A stretch of DNA of 13,672 nucleotides, taken from DASUMP01 sp036277635. Its GTDB lineage: Bacteria; Actinomycetota; Acidimicrobiia; IMCC26256; PALSA-610. Location of the stretch: contig DASUMP010000129.1 in the NCBI GenBank assembly GCA_036277635.1, positions 1 through 13,672 on the forward strand, given 5' to 3'. The translations under genes were made by a program, and so were the position numbers. Below the pieces are notes generated by a model that made no database searches, had not been told where the DNA came from, and saw nothing but the letters and a program-made list of their open reading frames with translations. Positions 11,950 to 13,672 of the stretch are shown here, piece after piece; the stretch's first letter is position 1; each line of letters opens with the position of its first letter.

Positions 11950-13672
11950 TCAGCGACGGAGGGGGCGGGCGGCGCGGGTGTTGCGGGCGGGGAACGTGGT
12001 GGGGCGGTCGGCCTCGGCGCGGGTGACGGCGTTCCAGGTGGCGGCGGCGACCGCGGCGAAGACGGGGGCGAAGCTGCCGAGCGGCGGGGCGTCGACCTGC
12101 ACGAGCTCGACGTCGACGGGCGGCATGTCGCGGGCGCGGATGATGCCGAACGAACGGATCGTGAGGTCGAGCGGCTCGCCCGAGTCGGCGTCGACGGCGA
12201 TCGCCTCGGTGAGCACCCAGCCGAGCGCCATGTGCGCTGCACCGATGAGATAGGAGCGCAGTACGACGTCGTCGTACTCGTCGTGGGTGACGGCCCGGAT
12301 CGACACCCCAGAGAGCAGGCCCGTCGCGACGTCGATCTCGACGCGCGCACCGACGGTGGAGCCGTCGAACCACCGGACCGCGTTGTCGAGCAACACCGCA
12401 CGCGCGCCGGCGTCGAGCTCGCGCGCGCTGCGCTCCACCCCTGCCGCGTCGAGCGCGCCTTCGAGCAGCACGACGGTCTCGGCGTAGCCCGCGGCGCGCA
12501 ACGCCGACGACGTGGGTGGTCCGGCGACCGGCGCCGCCTCCCATGTCGCGTCGAGCGCCAGCCCGTACGGATTGGGGGCGGTGGTCGCGAAGCGCAGCCA
12601 TTCGTCGCGGTCGGCCGGATCAGCGGGAGCGACGAACCGACCGTCGACGCGCACCACCTCGCCGTCGAGGCACGCGCTCGCCGCGATCGGCGGGCGCTTC
12701 GGACCGAGGCGGACCACGTCTTCACGACTCAGCACGACGCGCACCGCGCGCCCGCACGCGTCGGCCAGCTCGCGTGCGGCGCGCTCCACCAGCCCGTGTT
12801 CCTTGCCGCCGAACGCGCCGCCGTTGGCGAGCGCCGACGCGGGATCGCCGCCGGGCGCGCACCACGACGCATCGAGCTCGAGGTAGGCCGGTTCGAGCCA
12901 TCCGGTGGCGAGCGCCACCCCGTCGAGCGGGACCGGCGGGACCGCCAACGGCTGGCCGTCGCTACGCGTCGTCCGCCGACCCTGCACCTTGCCCGCGAGC
13001 GCGCGTGCACCGAGCAAGGAGTCGGCGACGACCCACCGCACACCCGCCGCGTGCGTCGTCGGCACGTCGGCGCCGTCGGGCGCGGGCACCGCCACGAGCG
13101 CGTCGCGCGGCGCGGTGTCGTCGGCGAACCCCACCGCACCGCGCACGACGTCGGGACCGACCACCTGCGCGCTCCGCCCGAGCGACGCGGTGCGCGCCGC
13201 GCGGTCGAGGTCGCGCGTCGCGGCCCCCGTGGCGCCGGCGGCGCCACCCCGCGCGAGAGCGAACGCCTCGACGATCGTCTGCCAGCCCGTGCACCGACAG
13301 AGGTGCGCAGCGAGCGCACGATCGACATCGACCGCGTCGGTCTTGCCGGCGCCGAGCAGCGCTGCGAGGCGCACCACGATGCCCGGCGTGCAGAAACCGC
13401 ACTGCGATCCGCCGGTCGCGACGAGCGCGTCGACGAGGGTGTCGCGCGGCTTCGCGTCGAGGCCTTCGATCGTCGTGACGTGGCGGCCGGCGACGCGCGT
13501 CGCGGGCGTGACGCACGAGACGCGCGCACCACCGTCGACCAACACGGTGCAGCACCCGCACTGTCCCTGCGGCGCGCAGCCGTCCTTCACCGACACGATG
13601 CCGAGTCGCTCGCGCAGGACCGAGAGCAGCGACTCGCCGGCCTCGACCTCGACGTCGACCGGATCTCCGTTG
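11950..13672 (-). CDS. Compact xanthine-dehydrogenase-family protein: two [2Fe-2S] domains fused to a short molybdopterin-type domain (N-terminus cut)
   Basis: 573 residues are visible, starting NGDPVDVEVEAGESLLSVLR inside a plant-type ferredoxin domain. DGCAPQGQCGCCTVLVDG with a later SC supplies the first [2Fe-2S] ligands. QCGFCTPGIV and LCRCTGWQTIVEA supply the second cluster. The chain then goes straight into a molybdopterin-like region, with no FAD domain. That region has VVGPDVVRGAVGFADD, LEPAYLELDASW, NGGAFGGKEHGLVERAA (about 12795-12830) and MALGWVLTEAIAVDADSGEP. It is about 430 residues where XDH large subunits usually have 700 or more. The segment normally ending in a Gly-Glu catalytic motif reads PPLGSFAPVFAAVAAATWNA. 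The family oxidises purines, aldehydes or aromatic substrates; I assign no substrate. It could be catalytically altered or work with another subunit. The stop lies just upstream of the paired repeats and ridA. Confidence 0.82.
   Translation of the reverse strand, partial: NGDPVDVEVEAGESLLSVLRERLGIVSVKDGCAPQGQCGCCTVLVDGGARVSCVTPATRVAGRHVTTIEGLDAKPRDTLVDALVATGGSQCGFCTPGIVVRLAALLGAGKTDAVDVDRALAAHLCRCTGWQTIVEAFALARGGAAGATGAATRDLDRAARTASLGRSAQVVGPDVVRGAVGFADDTAPRDALVAVPAPDGADVPTTHAAGVRWVVADSLLGARALAGKVQGRRTTRSDGQPLAVPPVPLDGVALATGWLEPAYLELDASWCAPGGDPASALANGGAFGGKEHGLVERAARELADACGRAVRVVLSREDVVRLGPKRPPIAASACLDGEVVRVDGRFVAPADPADRDEWLRFATTAPNPYGLALDATWEAAPVAGPPTSSALRAAGYAETVVLLEGALDAAGVERSARELDAGARAVLLDNAVRWFDGSTVGARVEIDVATGLLSGVSIRAVTHDEYDDVVLRSYLIGAAHMALGWVLTEAIAVDADSGEPLDLTIRSFGIIRARDMPPVDVELVQVDAPPLGSFAPVFAAVAAATWNAVTRAEADRPTTFPARNTRAARPLRR

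Overview
This is a very GC-rich actinobacterial chromosome segment. GSI-beta, GSI-alpha (GlnA2-type) and GSII glutamine synthetases, a full-length GlnE and an OmpR-type GlnR-like regulator together point to Actinomycetota. A deep-branching class such as Acidimicrobiia is my guess. No phage, integrase, transposase, CRISPR, tRNA or rRNA was seen, and no gene-free stretch exceeds 300 bases.

Layout. (1) 1-246, minus: N-terminus of glutamine-dependent NAD+ synthetase (nadE), divergent from (2) glnE, 308-3094, plus. (3) 3101-4754, minus: tetR, PaaI-type thioesterase and GNAT, tightly packed behind a promoter whose spacer is a 14-bp palindrome. (4) 4818-5660, minus: arsR and AHSA1/SRPBCC, behind a promoter overlapped by a perfect 22-bp palindrome. 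(5) 5711-8175, minus: glnII (GSII) then glnA (GSI-beta), an apparent operon. (6) 8176-8356: divergent control region with an 11-bp-period direct repeat. (7) 8357-10398, plus: glnA2-type synthetase overlapping a GlnR-like regulator. (8) 10400-11814, minus: ridA, a 49-residue membrane protein, and an endonuclease/exonuclease/phosphatase-fold protein. (9) 11833-11944: two nearly identical 51-bp inverted-repeat elements. (10) 11950 to the edge, minus: a compact iron-sulfur/molybdopterin-type oxidoreductase, N-terminus outside the window.

How it works together. The core is glutamine metabolism. GlnA carries the adenylylation tyrosine that GlnE acts on. GlnII and GlnA2 lack that site, so they must be controlled otherwise. 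The GlnR-like protein has a degenerate phosphorylation pocket and is a natural candidate to act on the shared glnII/glnA2 control region. NadE consumes glutamine. The rest are small self-regulated or housekeeping modules.

The most notable signals are: repeated -10/N6/start-codon spacing suggesting leaderless transcripts at five starts; the overlap of glnA2 with an atypical regulator; the twin 51-bp palindromes with identical arms; and the oxidoreductase, which lacks an FAD domain and the usual C-terminal Gly-Glu. All functional statements are by recognition of sequence; no search was run.
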